NCBI GenBank assembly: GCA_937146725.1
Contig: CAKZRU010000013.1
Span: forward strand, 1-64,000
Direction: 5' to 3'
DNA from: an uncultured Myxococcales bacterium
GTDB taxonomy: Bacteria; Myxococcota_A; Bradymonadia; UBA7976; VGTA01
DNA length: 64,000 nt
Shown piece after piece: positions 18,415 through 27,222 of this stretch. The translations under genes and the position numbers were made by a program. Positions within the stretch are counted from its first letter, which is position 1. The number at the start of each line of letters is the position of its first letter. A model generated the notes under the pieces. The model was not told where the DNA came from and made no database searches. It worked only from the letters and a program-made list of their open reading frames with translations.

Positions 18415-21400
18415 TTAGAATCGTCCACCCTGTCGTTTTTCAACTAGGTCTAAGGCAACTAAAGAGCGTACTTTGCTTTGCTCAAGTAAGAATGGCGTCA
18501 TGGTCATCTGAAGCTGTTGGGCAGCAAAGCGTGCTGCTTCTTGAGCCATATCTGCACCGGTCAAACGGGTATGAATCCCTAATAAATCCAAAGATTTTTG
18601 CGACAAGGTCATAGCCTTTTGCTCAACCCGATTCATAAGAGCCCCGACATTAGTTCGATCTTCACCAATTTGCTGTAAGGACAGGTCAATAGTGTGCAAA
18701 GCATCTCTAATCGCCCCACGGTTCAATAAGTGGGTGGTCGCCAAAGAGTGATTTAGATTTTTACCGTGTAAGGCATTACTAAGAGTTAAATCTTTATCAC
18801 CAGCTTGGTTAGCCTGTTCTTCTGTACCGGTAAAGTTAATACGTCCTAGCTTATTATCAATGTCAGAATAAGCCTCGGTGACATCATCTTCTGTAAGATC
18901 GTCAATGGTCGTCACAGCATAGTCGACATCCACATTATTGATGTTAATCTCATAGTCGACATCAATATTTTCTCGGCTTTTTAGAGTGAGTTGGCCGGCA
19001 AAGGTGTACTTGAGCTTTTTACCCACCGATACTCTAAAGACATCACCTTCAGCAAGATAGGCAATCGAATCTCCATTGTTATCAAGTACATCGCCAATAT
19101 TGATTTCTAGGCCTTCTTCAATGTAAATCCATCGGTCTGCTTCCACCGGATTAATTGTACCCTCACCATTAAACTCTAGGTCTGGAACAACAATACCTTG
19201 GTTAAATACATCATCTCGCTGCCATTGGATTTCAACTCCCGGATCGCCCAAAGCACCACCTTGAGTCACTGTAAAAATATAATCTGTGGGATAGTTTCCT
19301 TCGGTATACTCTCCACGAGATTGAACTTCACCAATATATCCTCGTGTTTCAATACGGATTTGGTCACCGGTTTGAAACTCACTTCCACCGGCAAGTTTAA
19401 TGGTACCCATGCCATCATAGTCAATGGTGTTGGTTAAAGTTAACTCTGGCGTTAAATAATTATTGGTGGCAACAATGTCATAACTCCCGCTCCAATACGC
19501 ACGGTTATCTGCACTGATTGTCCAACTTGCCCCTTCAGCAAAATCGGTGGCTTCATAAAAAAGAGTGACTGTTTCACCCGCATTTAAAGGGTTAGGGTCT
19601 ACAGTGAAATTCCATTGATCACCTTGTTCAAAATGAGCAGGTTTAGCTTCACCTGTATAAGTAGAACCATCAGTGGGCAGCGATTTGAACTTAAGAGTCA
19701 CCCCATTTCCTACTGAAAAGTTTTGGCCGACAACAATCTCTGATAGTCCTGAAAAGCCTGAGCTACTCCCATCAGCATAGTCCCACTTGTACTTGTAGTA
19801 TGTTTTTATATTAAGTGGGTCACTCACATCTTCTTCTATTTCAATGGTAAAGTTCCCCACTTGGTTTTGATTATAGTTATCATTGATGACTTGTAGTCGA
19901 CTAGAAGGATTAGAGGTCAGATTAACCTCTACTGCGGGGGCCGTAGCATTATAGCGGATGCCATCGGGTAAAAGACCTGTGGAACTCAAGATTTGATTTT
20001 GGGCAATTCTTACACCACCCGAATAATAATCATACTTGGCTTGGCCTAAAGCACCGCCTTGAGTGATTTCCATGTATGAGCTTTTAACTTTGGGGTTGGT
20101 ATAGGAGTCATTCGAAAAGGTCACCTTACCACCAGAAGCTGCTACCGTTGAACTATTGGCGGTCACATCCACAGGCGCATACCTAAAGCGGACTTCACCT
20201 TGGTTACTGACTGAGCCTAACTCAAACCAACTATTACCGGTTACTGTGATGTTGGTATCTGTATCAACTAAATTATTAAATATCCCGTCATTATTATGGT
20301 CTTCATAGACTTTAATATCAAACTTAGCAGTGGGGCTATCAGTATTAAATACCGCATCATTACGAACCGTCATGACATATTTGCGGTCTTCATCATGAGC
20401 AAAGTCACCTCTGGTAGAGATTGAACCATCATAATCACTTAGATTATTGTTCTGTACTTGGCCATCATGCTCAACTCCACTAAATGCATCACCACTATAA
20501 AGCACAAAGGTTAAGCCTTGCTCAGCCCAAGTTAGATACTGATAACTGCTTGGACTACTCGCATCAGGATTAAAATCAAATGTTTTAGAAGTGACTGTAC
20601 TATTAGATGCGGTCACAGTGATTTGTGCTCGTCCCCCTCCGCTACTGCTTCCTAAACTATGCCCTGCATCTCCTGCAGTTTTAATTTCAAACTCAAAGTC
20701 GGTATCTTCAGTACCACTCCAATACCAAATCCGAGGGCTGCCCGGATAGTCATGATCGGCCGGCTGAGCACCCGATGCTTGAGCATAAATGTAGGCCCCA
20801 CTAAAATCCGTAGAATTTCTTACGATATTACCAACTTTTCGATCGATCAATCCCTCAATTTCGATTTCAAGTCCGTGGCCTAAATTAAGAATGTCACCAT
20901 CTTGAACTCGAATGCCTTGTAATCCGGCTACCGGTGTTGAGGATGTTGGGTCAACATCCATATTGGTTTCAAATATGCTCACAATGGGACGCTCATTCAC
21001 ACTACTTGCTCTTGGGTCACCCGGTGTATCGATTCTTACCGTATATATTCGGTCACTCGCTGAATTGTAATAGGAGTTTGAGGTTTGACTAATACGGCCG
21101 CTCGTGTCAGAGGTATCAACCGCACCCCGTGCATTAAAAAGTCCGTTTTCCCCATCGCTATTATCTGCAATATCGCTTGTGCCAAGCGGTACATTTTCTC
21201 TTTTAATCCGATAGGTTGCCTCACCTAGTTTACCAGGCTCAATGATTTCCAAATAATAATCGGCATAATCAGAAGCATAAGGGTGAATTCCCGAGCCATT
21301 ATCACTAATAATCGTGGCAGTAATGCCCGGTGTATCCGAAGTATCAACTGAAATAATATCACCATTGGGCTCATAAATCGGTGTATCAATGGCATCAGCT

Positions 21401-22413
21401 AGATTAGTTCGGTCACCACAAACATCGATCAATCTTACCGCTTCACGCACAGCATCATCGCTGTATTCCACAGTGATATTACGTCCGTCTTGAGCATATA
21501 AGATTAGACGGCCTTCGGCATCTACGCTGGCCTTTACACCTGTTTCTGACTCTCCCCAATTAATGTGCTGTACCAGCTTTCCGGTGGCATCTTTTTCGGC
21601 GAGTTCAAAGCCGGAAATCCCCCAACCATTCACCTTCATCCAATGATCTGTGGTAAAGTCTAAGGCTCGCATGGGCTCTACACCCACAATCACATTATCT
21701 TCTACCCAAGCTTCAACGCCTGTAAACTCACTTGAGTGGTTAATGGCATTAGCTTTGGCAATGGCTGAGCCTGCGCGATATGAATAGGAAACCTTATCAT
21801 CAGCATCAGTAGTGCCTCTAATCGCAATATCATTGATCAAGACTTCACCGCTGGTAAGCGGATCCAAGAAGACGCCGCGGCGTAAGCTTGTATGGCTGGT
21901 TTGTCTTGCTAAGTTTTCGGCGCGTAGTGAATTGCGGGTTAATACTGTTACCGGTGCACTTTCTTGATCGAGTGACAGCATCAAAGGTTCATGCCGGTCT
22001 AACAGTTTTTCGCCATTAAAGGACGAGTTTTCCGAAAGCTCATCTAACTCTCGCATAATGCTCATAAACTCTTCGGTCAACGCTTGCCGATCAACAAAAG
22101 ACTGAGAGTCATTGGCCGCTCGATTGGCAATTTCTCGCATTCTCAACAAGCGTTCTTGAGCCAAAGCAAGCGAACTATCCAAGGTTTGTAGCATCGACAT
22201 TTGGTCGGTGCTGCCCTTGATTTCATTTTGTGTCTCCATAATCTGAGACTTTAAGCGTTCGGCAATTCCCATCCCACCAGCATCATCCGCTGCTTGGGTA
22301 ACCCGTAATCCAGAAGAAATCTTTCTAAAAGTTACATTAAGCGCACTCACCCGATGACGCATATCGCGTCCAAAGCGCATTGTTTCGGGTGAGAATCTTA
22401 TAGAGTAACTCAT
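18415..22413 (-). CDS. Giant flagellin, 1332 aa
   Basis: A flagellin more than twice the usual length. Residues 1-145 are a standard N-terminal D0/D1 (FRKISSGLRVTQAADDAGGMGIAERL, SSFNGEKLLD) and 1205-1332 a standard C-terminal D1/D0 (LHTIDLSLQQIGEDRTNVGALMNRVE to LDLVEKRQGGRF). The roughly 1050 residues between begin with an IN-type module (192-311) paralogous to the neighbouring flagellin, then beta-rich material with recurring pieces: YxxEIxxPGKLGEATY (387-401), ITQGGALGQAKYDY (783-796), VTQGGALGDPG (1049-1059), and GLEIEIEG / GVTLKFKS / GLEINIGD (514, 904, 1101). These would protrude from the filament. No Shine-Dalgarno is obvious; a 10-bp tandem repeat lies just upstream (22445-22467). 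Confidence 0.9.
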   Translation of the reverse strand: MSYSIRFSPETMRFGRDMRHRVSALNVTFRKISSGLRVTQAADDAGGMGIAERLKSQIMETQNEIKGSTDQMSMLQTLDSSLALAQERLLRMREIANRAANDSQSFVDRQALTEEFMSIMRELDELSENSSFNGEKLLDRHEPLMLSLDQESAPVTVLTRNSLRAENLARQTSHTSLRRGVFLDPLTSGEVLINDIAIRGTTDADDKVSYSYRAGSAIAKANAINHSSEFTGVEAWVEDNVIVGVEPMRALDFTTDHWMKVNGWGISGFELAEKDATGKLVQHINWGESETGVKASVDAEGRLILYAQDGRNITVEYSDDAVREAVRLIDVCGDRTNLADAIDTPIYEPNGDIISVDTSDTPGITATIISDNGSGIHPYASDYADYYLEIIEPGKLGEATYRIKRENVPLGTSDIADNSDGENGLFNARGAVDTSDTSGRISQTSNSYYNSASDRIYTVRIDTPGDPRASSVNERPIVSIFETNMDVDPTSSTPVAGLQGIRVQDGDILNLGHGLEIEIEGLIDRKVGNIVRNSTDFSGAYIYAQASGAQPADHDYPGSPRIWYWSGTEDTDFEFEIKTAGDAGHSLGSSSGGGRAQITVTASNSTVTSKTFDFNPDASSPSSYQYLTWAEQGLTFVLYSGDAFSGVEHDGQVQNNNLSDYDGSISTRGDFAHDEDRKYVMTVRNDAVFNTDSPTAKFDIKVYEDHNNDGIFNNLVDTDTNITVTGNSWFELGSVSNQGEVRFRYAPVDVTANSSTVAASGGKVTFSNDSYTNPKVKSSYMEITQGGALGQAKYDYYSGGVRIAQNQILSSTGLLPDGIRYNATAPAVEVNLTSNPSSRLQVINDNYNQNQVGNFTIEIEEDVSDPLNIKTYYKYKWDYADGSSSGFSGLSEIVVGQNFSVGNGVTLKFKSLPTDGSTYTGEAKPAHFEQGDQWNFTVDPNPLNAGETVTLFYEATDFAEGASWTISADNRAYWSGSYDIVATNNYLTPELTLTNTIDYDGMGTIKLAGGSEFQTGDQIRIETRGYIGEVQSRGEYTEGNYPTDYIFTVTQGGALGDPGVEIQWQRDDVFNQGIVVPDLEFNGEGTINPVEADRWIYIEEGLEINIGDVLDNNGDSIAYLAEGDVFRVSVGKKLKYTFAGQLTLKSRENIDVDYEININNVDVDYAVTTIDDLTEDDVTEAYSDIDNKLGRINFTGTEEQANQAGDKDLTLSNALHGKNLNHSLATTHLLNRGAIRDALHTIDLSLQQIGEDRTNVGALMNRVEQKAMTLSQKSLDLLGIHTRLTGADMAQEAARFAAQQLQMTMTPFLLEQSKVRSLVALDLVEKRQGGRF

Positions 22414-22444
22414 GATGATTTATCTTGGGTTATAAGTGTAAAAA

Positions 22445-22467
22445 ACGGTGAAGAACGGTGAAGAACG
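22445..22467. repeat. 10-bp tandem repeat upstream of the giant flagellin
   Basis: The unit ACGGTGAAGA occurs twice in tandem and starts a third time (ACG). It lies 32-54 bases upstream of the giant flagellin start, in its untranslated leader or promoter. Change in copy number would alter spacing in that region. No promoter boxes could be fixed with confidence around it. Confidence 0.6.
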
Positions 22468-22636
22468 AATTAAAAACCAAGAGTTCAAATACAAACTCAT
22501 TTTACTTTGGCAAACTTTGAATGAAAGACACTATGTTAACTTAACTTAGACTAATTGTAAGTTCAAGTATCTTAGCGATAATTTTTCACCACAGAAAAAA
22601 TCGATACTACCTTTAAAACTAGACACTTAATTCAAA

Positions 22637-23212
22637 TCAAAAAAGATAAACCCAAGCAAAATATAATGCACTCACACTATCGCTGTTAAAAAGTGCTGCG
22701 GGTACATGTTTAAAGCCAAATCTAAGCTGATTTGACGGCAGGGGCAAAGCATAACTTAAGCCCAAGTTTAACGCTAAAAAGTATGCATAGCGATCTTGAA
22801 ACAACAGCTCAGGATAAAAGAAATCTTTATAGCCGGTAATAAGACCAAAATCACTGCCCACATAAAAAGCAAAGTTGTACTCTTTTAGTCTGAACCCATG
22901 AATGACTTCCCAACCTAGTCCAAGACCATAAGATTGTCGATGATAGCTATTAGTAAAATAAGTCCCACCGATCAGTAAGTTTAGCTTGAACTGCTGATTA
23001 AGCTGAAACAAATATCCTAGCTTAAACTTTGCTAAGTGATTTGTTTCATTATAGCCTTCAACAGGAGCAAAATGCTGTGAATGATGCTTGGAAAAGGGCG
23101 CATATTCAAGTTGAGCATTCACTTGTGACTCAGTATTTACTTGTGACCAAGAGTTTTGAACGAGCTGAGTCAAACCAAAGAGCACTGTCAAGCTAAGAAA
23201 AAATCGCTTCAT
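22637..23212 (-). CDS. Putative outer-membrane beta-barrel protein, 191 aa
   Basis: Unknown family. A signal peptide (MKRFFLSLTVLFGLTQL.., cleavage near NSWSQ) is followed by alternating polar and aromatic residues arranged in about eight short strands (FKLGYLFQL, FKLNLLIGGTYF, YGLGLGWEVI, YNFAFYVGSDFGL, YFLALNLGLSYALPL, LRFGFKHVPAAL, ALYFAWVYLF), and the chain ends in Phe, the usual signature of an outer-membrane barrel. The size fits an eight-stranded barrel such as the OmpA/PagL type; residues HVPAALF resemble nothing I can name firmly. The ATG at 23212 has GAGG six bases upstream and was preferred to the in-frame GTG at 23224. Confidence 0.6.
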   Translation of the reverse strand: MKRFFLSLTVLFGLTQLVQNSWSQVNTESQVNAQLEYAPFSKHHSQHFAPVEGYNETNHLAKFKLGYLFQLNQQFKLNLLIGGTYFTNSYHRQSYGLGLGWEVIHGFRLKEYNFAFYVGSDFGLITGYKDFFYPELLFQDRYAYFLALNLGLSYALPLPSNQLRFGFKHVPAALFNSDSVSALYFAWVYLF

Positions 23213-23271
23213 TGTCTGCCTCACTTATTTAGGATTTCACTTAAGTTTCGGATAAGAACTCAAGTTAAGCT

Positions 23272-23323
23272 TTTTCACTCAGACTTTTCACTCAGACTTT
23301 TCACTCAGACTTTTCACTCAGAC
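23272..23323. repeat. 13-bp tandem repeat, 4 copies, across a stop codon
   Basis: Four perfect copies of TTTTCACTCAGAC. On the minus strand the amidohydrolase stop TGA (23303-23301) lies inside the third copy, so the last codons of the gene are made of repeat. Because 13 is not a multiple of three, each copy number change would alter the C-terminal residues and the stop position. Confidence 0.95.
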
Positions 23324-24503
23324 CTTTACTTAAGCCTTGCGCTAGTTTTACCCAATATGAAGCACCCAAAGGGATGAGGGCATCATTAAAGTCATAGTGT
23401 GGATGGTGAAGCATTGGTGAAGATCCGGCGCCCAACAAGGCATAGCAACCAGCCTTGGCCCTGAGCATCCAACCAAAGTCTTCGGCCCCCATCAAGGGTT
23501 CCGGTTGACGGTCAACAGAGCTAGCGCCCCAAAGCTCTGTGGCACAATCCATGGCATAAGTTGTGGCTTGAGCTTCATTTACAGTCGCTGTGTATCTACG
23601 CTCATATTGCCATTCTAGTTCTACTCCATGCACTTGCGCTAAAGCATGAGCCAAAGCTTCAAGTTGAGTTTCGATTTTGGCTCTAACCTGCTCATCTAGG
23701 GCCCGTACTGTGCCTCTGACCGTCACGGTTGAGGGCAGGACGTTATCGCTTTCACCGCTATGAAACTGGGTGACACTCAGTACTGCTGCCTGCAAGGGAT
23801 CAGTCATTCGACTGACCAAGGCTTGTGCTTGGGTCACTAAATGCGAGCCTAGCAAAATCACATCATCACAGTGCTGAGGCCAAGCCGCATGACCACCTTG
23901 ACCACTTAATCTAATACTAAACATGTCAGCTGAGGCCATTTGTGGCCCAACCCGAGCTGCAATATGACCAAAAGGTAAATTAGGCAAATTATGTAAGCCA
24001 AAGACTTGATCCACCGGAAAGCGCTCAAAAAGGCCTTCTTCCACCATTACTTTTCCACCCGCTACATTTTCTTCGGCGGGCTGAAAGATAAAAACGACTT
24101 CTGTATGAGCTAAGGGATTAAAACTTAAATATTCAGCCGCCGCTAACAGCATAATCGTATGGCCATCATGACCGCAGGCATGCATTTTGCCATCATGTGT
24201 GGAACAATGTGGGCGATCGGTTGCTTCTTCGGTCATGGGTAATGCGTCTAAATCAGCCCGTAAACCAATTCTTTTATGTGCTTCTTGGCTAGCTCTTAGT
24301 ACAGCCACCACACCGGTTTTAGCTAAGCCTTCCGTGACTTCTAAGCCAAAGGACTTGAGTTGAGCTGCCACAAAAGCCGCCGTTCGATATTCTTCAAAGG
24401 CGGTTTCGGGATGTGCATGCAAGTCATGGCGCCAAGCGATAAAACGCGTGAGATGCTTTTCAAAATAGTCTTGTGCCAATCGCTTTTTAGATGAGATCGT
24501 CAT
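23301..24503 (-). CDS. M20-family amidohydrolase (hippurate hydrolase-like)
   Basis: A 400-residue metallopeptidase of the M20D amidohydrolase type. Motifs: WRHDLHAHPETAFEE at the N-terminus, GLRADLDALPMTEE, MHACGHDGHTIMLL with the metal-binding Cys/His pair, FQPAEENVAGGKVMVEEGLF with the catalytic Glu-Glu, GLHNLPNLPFG and, near the end, MGAEDFGWML. It would remove acyl groups from N-acyl amino acids in the cytoplasm. The start is uncertain: ATG at 24503 has AGGG seven bases upstream, an ATG at 24509 and a GTG at 24524 are alternatives. The start region overlaps the small gene upstream by 17 bases, so it may be the last gene of the ccm transcript. Its 3' end is a 13-bp tandem repeat. Confidence 0.88.
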   Translation of the reverse strand: MTISSKKRLAQDYFEKHLTRFIAWRHDLHAHPETAFEEYRTAAFVAAQLKSFGLEVTEGLAKTGVVAVLRASQEAHKRIGLRADLDALPMTEEATDRPHCSTHDGKMHACGHDGHTIMLLAAAEYLSFNPLAHTEVVFIFQPAEENVAGGKVMVEEGLFERFPVDQVFGLHNLPNLPFGHIAARVGPQMASADMFSIRLSGQGGHAAWPQHCDDVILLGSHLVTQAQALVSRMTDPLQAAVLSVTQFHSGESDNVLPSTVTVRGTVRALDEQVRAKIETQLEALAHALAQVHGVELEWQYERRYTATVNEAQATTYAMDCATELWGASSVDRQPEPLMGAEDFGWMLRAKAGCYALLGAGSSPMLHHPHYDFNDALIPLGASYWVKLAQGLSKGLSEKSE

Positions 24504-24657
24504 CTTCATGCCCTGCTTGGCCACCTAAAAAGTTTGCTTGGCCTTCTTTAATGCCTGCTTTTCGGCCCAAAACAAAACCGATCACACACCCTAGCAATAA
24601 AACAGCGGGAATATAGACAAAGTGAGTCGGTGGTGGATTCATAAATAAGGTTTCCAT
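24487..24657 (-). CDS. Small single-pass membrane protein, 56 aa, at the end of the ccm operon
   Basis: A short frame starting METLFMNPPPTHFVYIP, with one transmembrane helix (about residues 16-32, AVLLLGCVIGFVLG), then RKAGIKEGQ and an acidic end HEDDDLI. AAGGA lies ten bases before the ATG and only two bases separate it from the ccmD-like gene. It overlaps the start of the amidohydrolase gene. The coupling and the sensible topology argue that it is real, though I do not recognise the family. It might be a further small Ccm subunit or unrelated. Confidence 0.6.
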   Translation of the reverse strand: METLFMNPPPTHFVYIPAVLLLGCVIGFVLGRKAGIKEGQANFLGGQAGHEDDDLI

Positions 24658-24659
24658 GA

Positions 24660-25091
24660 TTATTTATCCTTTTCTTCAAGGGCGATCAGACGACTTTTGA
24701 GTTCTTCAAGTCGGCTTGATACCGCTTGGCTACGTTGCCAAGTTTGACGAATAAAGACAAAGATTATGATCCAAACTAAACTATAAGCAATCCATAAATG
24801 CTTATAGCGTAGGTTCTCGAGTCGTTCTTCTTTTTCACTGTCAAAGTTTTTATTGGCCGCTCGTTTAGGGTTTGGTCGAATGTCAACCTGAGCTGGCTTG
24901 GCTTCTGGCTTGGCTTCTGGCTTGGCTTCTGGCTTGGCTTCTGGCTTGGCTTCTAACTTGGCTTCTGGCTTGACGCTTTCGCTACCATCTTGCGCCTGAG
25001 CTACAGAAACCGTCAAACCACCAAGGCATAAGCCTAAAACAATAAAGAGCAAAGATAATAATTTAATAATATTAAGGGGATGACGATTCAT
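24660..25091 (-). CDS. ccmD: CcmD-like haem exporter subunit with KPEA repeat
   Basis: A 143-residue protein. A signal peptide-like helix (about 10-33) is followed by a Lys-Pro-Glu-Ala tandem repeat (about 40-66, 12-bp DNA unit), a basic stretch and a transmembrane helix within LRYKHLWIAYSLVWIIIFVFI, then a helical cytoplasmic end SSRLEELKSRLIALEEK. The pattern YxWxAYxxVWxxxFxF followed by charged helix fits the alternative CcmD family, a small partner of CcmABC that helps release haem-loaded CcmE. Its Shine-Dalgarno GGAGGA is formed by the last codons of ccmC. The long repeat-bearing periplasmic part is unusual for CcmD, which is normally under 80 residues. Confidence 0.7.
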   Translation of the reverse strand: MNRHPLNIIKLLSLLFIVLGLCLGGLTVSVAQAQDGSESVKPEAKLEAKPEAKPEAKPEAKPEAKPAQVDIRPNPKRAANKNFDSEKEERLENLRYKHLWIAYSLVWIIIFVFIRQTWQRSQAVSSRLEELKSRLIALEEKDK

Positions 25092-25094
25092 AAT

Positions 25095-25796
25095 TTATCC
25101 TCCAATACGTGATAAGCGTCGGCTCAAAGCGGAAACGGTGCGTTCTTCGGTATGAACGCGATAACGTAAGCGGACCAAAAGACTAAAAAGAATGATAAAG
25201 ATCAGAAGACAGCTATAAAGAACAACCCGCATTTCTGGCTCAAGACCAATATTATTGGGGTGATCTCCACGCCAACGGGTTACCGCCACATGCACAAAGA
25301 AGATGTTTGGTGCACCTAAAACGGCTAAAACCGCGCCAAACCGTCTAACTCCGGCATTATCTCCCCCAAAGGAGCGAATGACCCAATAGCAGGTGAAAAT
25401 CAAAAATAAGATCGCCATAGTAGTCAAGCGCGGTTCCCATTTCCACCAAACGCCCCAAGCGGCTCTTGCCCACAAAGGCCCTGTGGTGAGCACTATGACT
25501 CCAAAGGTGAGTCCAACCTCAGCCGATGCCAAAGCTAAGGCGTCATGTTTAGGATTTTGGGTCATTAAATACCGTAGGCTCCAACCTGCGCACATAATAA
25601 AGCCGATGTAACACAGCCAAGCACTAGGCAGATGGAAATAAAAAATCCTTTGGGCCGCTCGCATTGTTGTTTCCATTGGTGCGTAAATAAATACGAGATA
25701 ATGGGCTAAAAACATGCCAAGAGCACCTAAGATAATCCATAAGATAGGAATCTTTGTTGAAGCGTTGGATTGAGATTCAAGGTCTTTGTGATTCAT
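25095..25796 (-). CDS. ccmC: CcmC, haem-delivery subunit of the cytochrome c maturation system
   Basis: A 233-residue inner-membrane protein with six hydrophobic segments. The tryptophan-rich haem-handling motif appears as WGVWWKWEPRLTT (about residue 115; Glu at the position often Asp), flanked by the haem-ligand His candidates in FHLPSAWLCYI and FFVHVAVTRWRGDHPNN. CcmC presents haem to CcmE. The ATG at 25796 overlaps the ccmB stop as ATGA, which is why I prefer it to the upstream in-frame ATG at 25811. Confidence 0.92.
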   Translation of the reverse strand: MNHKDLESQSNASTKIPILWIILGALGMFLAHYLVFIYAPMETTMRAAQRIFYFHLPSAWLCYIGFIMCAGWSLRYLMTQNPKHDALALASAEVGLTFGVIVLTTGPLWARAAWGVWWKWEPRLTTMAILFLIFTCYWVIRSFGGDNAGVRRFGAVLAVLGAPNIFFVHVAVTRWRGDHPNNIGLEPEMRVVLYSCLLIFIILFSLLVRLRYRVHTEERTVSALSRRLSRIGG

Positions 25797-26476
25797 TCGC
25801 TCACCATCCAATCAAATAAGAAAAAAGCACCGCCTCCAATCATCATATCAAAGGCGAGTATCATTTGTGTCCAAGCCAAGTAATCAAGGTCTGCCGAGGT
25901 ACCAAGTAAGGCCGCTGAGCCACGCACTCCACAGATCATCACTGGGGTCACCAAGGGAAAAACAACCATAGGTAAAAGGACTTCGGGAAAACGAGCCCCT
26001 ACTGCCATCACCGCCAAGGGGGTCGCTACCAAGGCAAAACCTACCGTACTTAAAGTAATGAGGCTCATCAAAGCAAAAAGATTCGTGCTTAAATCAATAT
26101 GCATCAGAATCGCTAATAAGGGAGTAATGACCAGCATCACACCCAGCATCACTGCAATATTAACCAAAACCTTGGCAGCTAAGATCGCAGAACGAGGCGC
26201 TGGGCTTAAGGCTAAAGCTGTAAAAGCGCTATTTTCTTGCTCTCTCGCAAAGGTTCTCCCCACAGAAAGTGAGCCCGTAAATAAAAGCGCTGCCCATAGC
26301 ACACCGGGTGCTACAGCAAGATTAGTGGCCGGATCGCCCATAAAACCAAAGGCAAATAAAAACGTGAGCACTACCCCAAAAAGGCTTACGGTTGCCAAGG
26401 TTTCTTTGCTACGTAGCTCAATCTTCAAATCTTTTTTGAGAATGGCTTTAAAACAAGGCCAAAACTGAGCGCTCAT
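25793..26476 (-). CDS. ccmB: CcmB, ABC-type membrane subunit
   Basis: A 227-residue membrane protein with six hydrophobic segments and the family's N-terminal FKAILKKDLKIELRSKETL and FAREQENSAFTALALSPAPRSAI. CcmB pairs with the ATPase CcmA; together with CcmC and CcmD they form the complex that releases holo-CcmE. Its start codon overlaps the ccmA stop by one base (TGATG) and its stop overlaps the ccmC start by ATGA. Confidence 0.93.
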   Translation of the reverse strand: MSAQFWPCFKAILKKDLKIELRSKETLATVSLFGVVLTFLFAFGFMGDPATNLAVAPGVLWAALLFTGSLSVGRTFAREQENSAFTALALSPAPRSAILAAKVLVNIAVMLGVMLVITPLLAILMHIDLSTNLFALMSLITLSTVGFALVATPLAVMAVGARFPEVLLPMVVFPLVTPVMICGVRGSAALLGTSADLDYLAWTQMILAFDMMIGGGAFFLFDWMVSE

Positions 26477-27222
26477 CAGTTCACACTTCCTTGGTATAGC
26501 TCAAGTAAGGCACCTTTATCTTGGCCTACATCAAGTGTATGTAAACCTTGTAAACGACCTGCTTTTAGAATTAAAGCTCGATCACTAATCGCTTGAGTGG
26601 TCTCTAAATCATGGCTTGATAAGATAATGGTGGCCCCTCGTGCCTTAGCTTTAATAAGCAACTCACAGACCTGTTGAATACCGGCTCGGTCTAAGCCGGT
26701 AAAGGGTTCATCTAGTAGCAAAACTGAGGGCTTAGGCAACAGGGCTCGGGCCAAGGTTAATCTTTGACTCATCCCTCGGCTAAAACCGGATGCTAAACGA
26801 TGAGCTGCCGGCTTTAAACCAACTTGCTCAAGCTGATCTAAAAGCCAAGCCTGATGCTCTTTTTGGCTGAGTTCAGCCGGCCAACAATCATACAGTTCAG
26901 CAAAAAACTCTAAGTTTTCAAATGCGGTTAACGCCCCATAAATCATGGTTTGATGACCCACAAAGCCAATCTCTTTGCGGAGTTCAGCTGCACTTTGCCG
27001 AGTGAGTTTTTTACCCTTTAGTAAAATCTCTCCCTCAGTAGCTGCTTGTAAGGTTGACAGTAGATTTAAAAGCGTTGATTTACCGGCACCATTTGGCCCC
27101 AGCAAAGCACAAACTTCCCCTTGATACCATGCAACATCAAGTTCTATGAGGGCATAGTGCTCGCCAAAGGCTTTGGTTAGCCCCTGAGCTTGTAGGGAAA
27201 CTTGCTGTGTTCGCTCGCTCAA
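26476..27222 (-). CDS. ccmA: CcmA, haem exporter ATP-binding subunit
   Basis: A 248-residue ABC ATPase with Walker A GPNGAGKSTLLNLL (about 40-53), Q-loop region GFVGHQTMIYGALTAFENL, signature LASGFSRGMSQRLTLARAL, Walker B SVLLLDEPFTGLD and switch His in ILSSHDLE. The signature is SRGMSQR rather than the textbook LSGGQ, as is common in CcmA. It begins at a TTG that overlaps the upstream stop by four bases (TTGA). ATP hydrolysis by CcmAB drives release of haem-bound CcmE. Confidence 0.92.
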   Translation of the reverse strand: MSERTQQVSLQAQGLTKAFGEHYALIELDVAWYQGEVCALLGPNGAGKSTLLNLLSTLQAATEGEILLKGKKLTRQSAAELRKEIGFVGHQTMIYGALTAFENLEFFAELYDCWPAELSQKEHQAWLLDQLEQVGLKPAAHRLASGFSRGMSQRLTLARALLPKPSVLLLDEPFTGLDRAGIQQVCELLIKAKARGATIILSSHDLETTQAISDRALILKAGRLQGLHTLDVGQDKGALLELYQGSVN

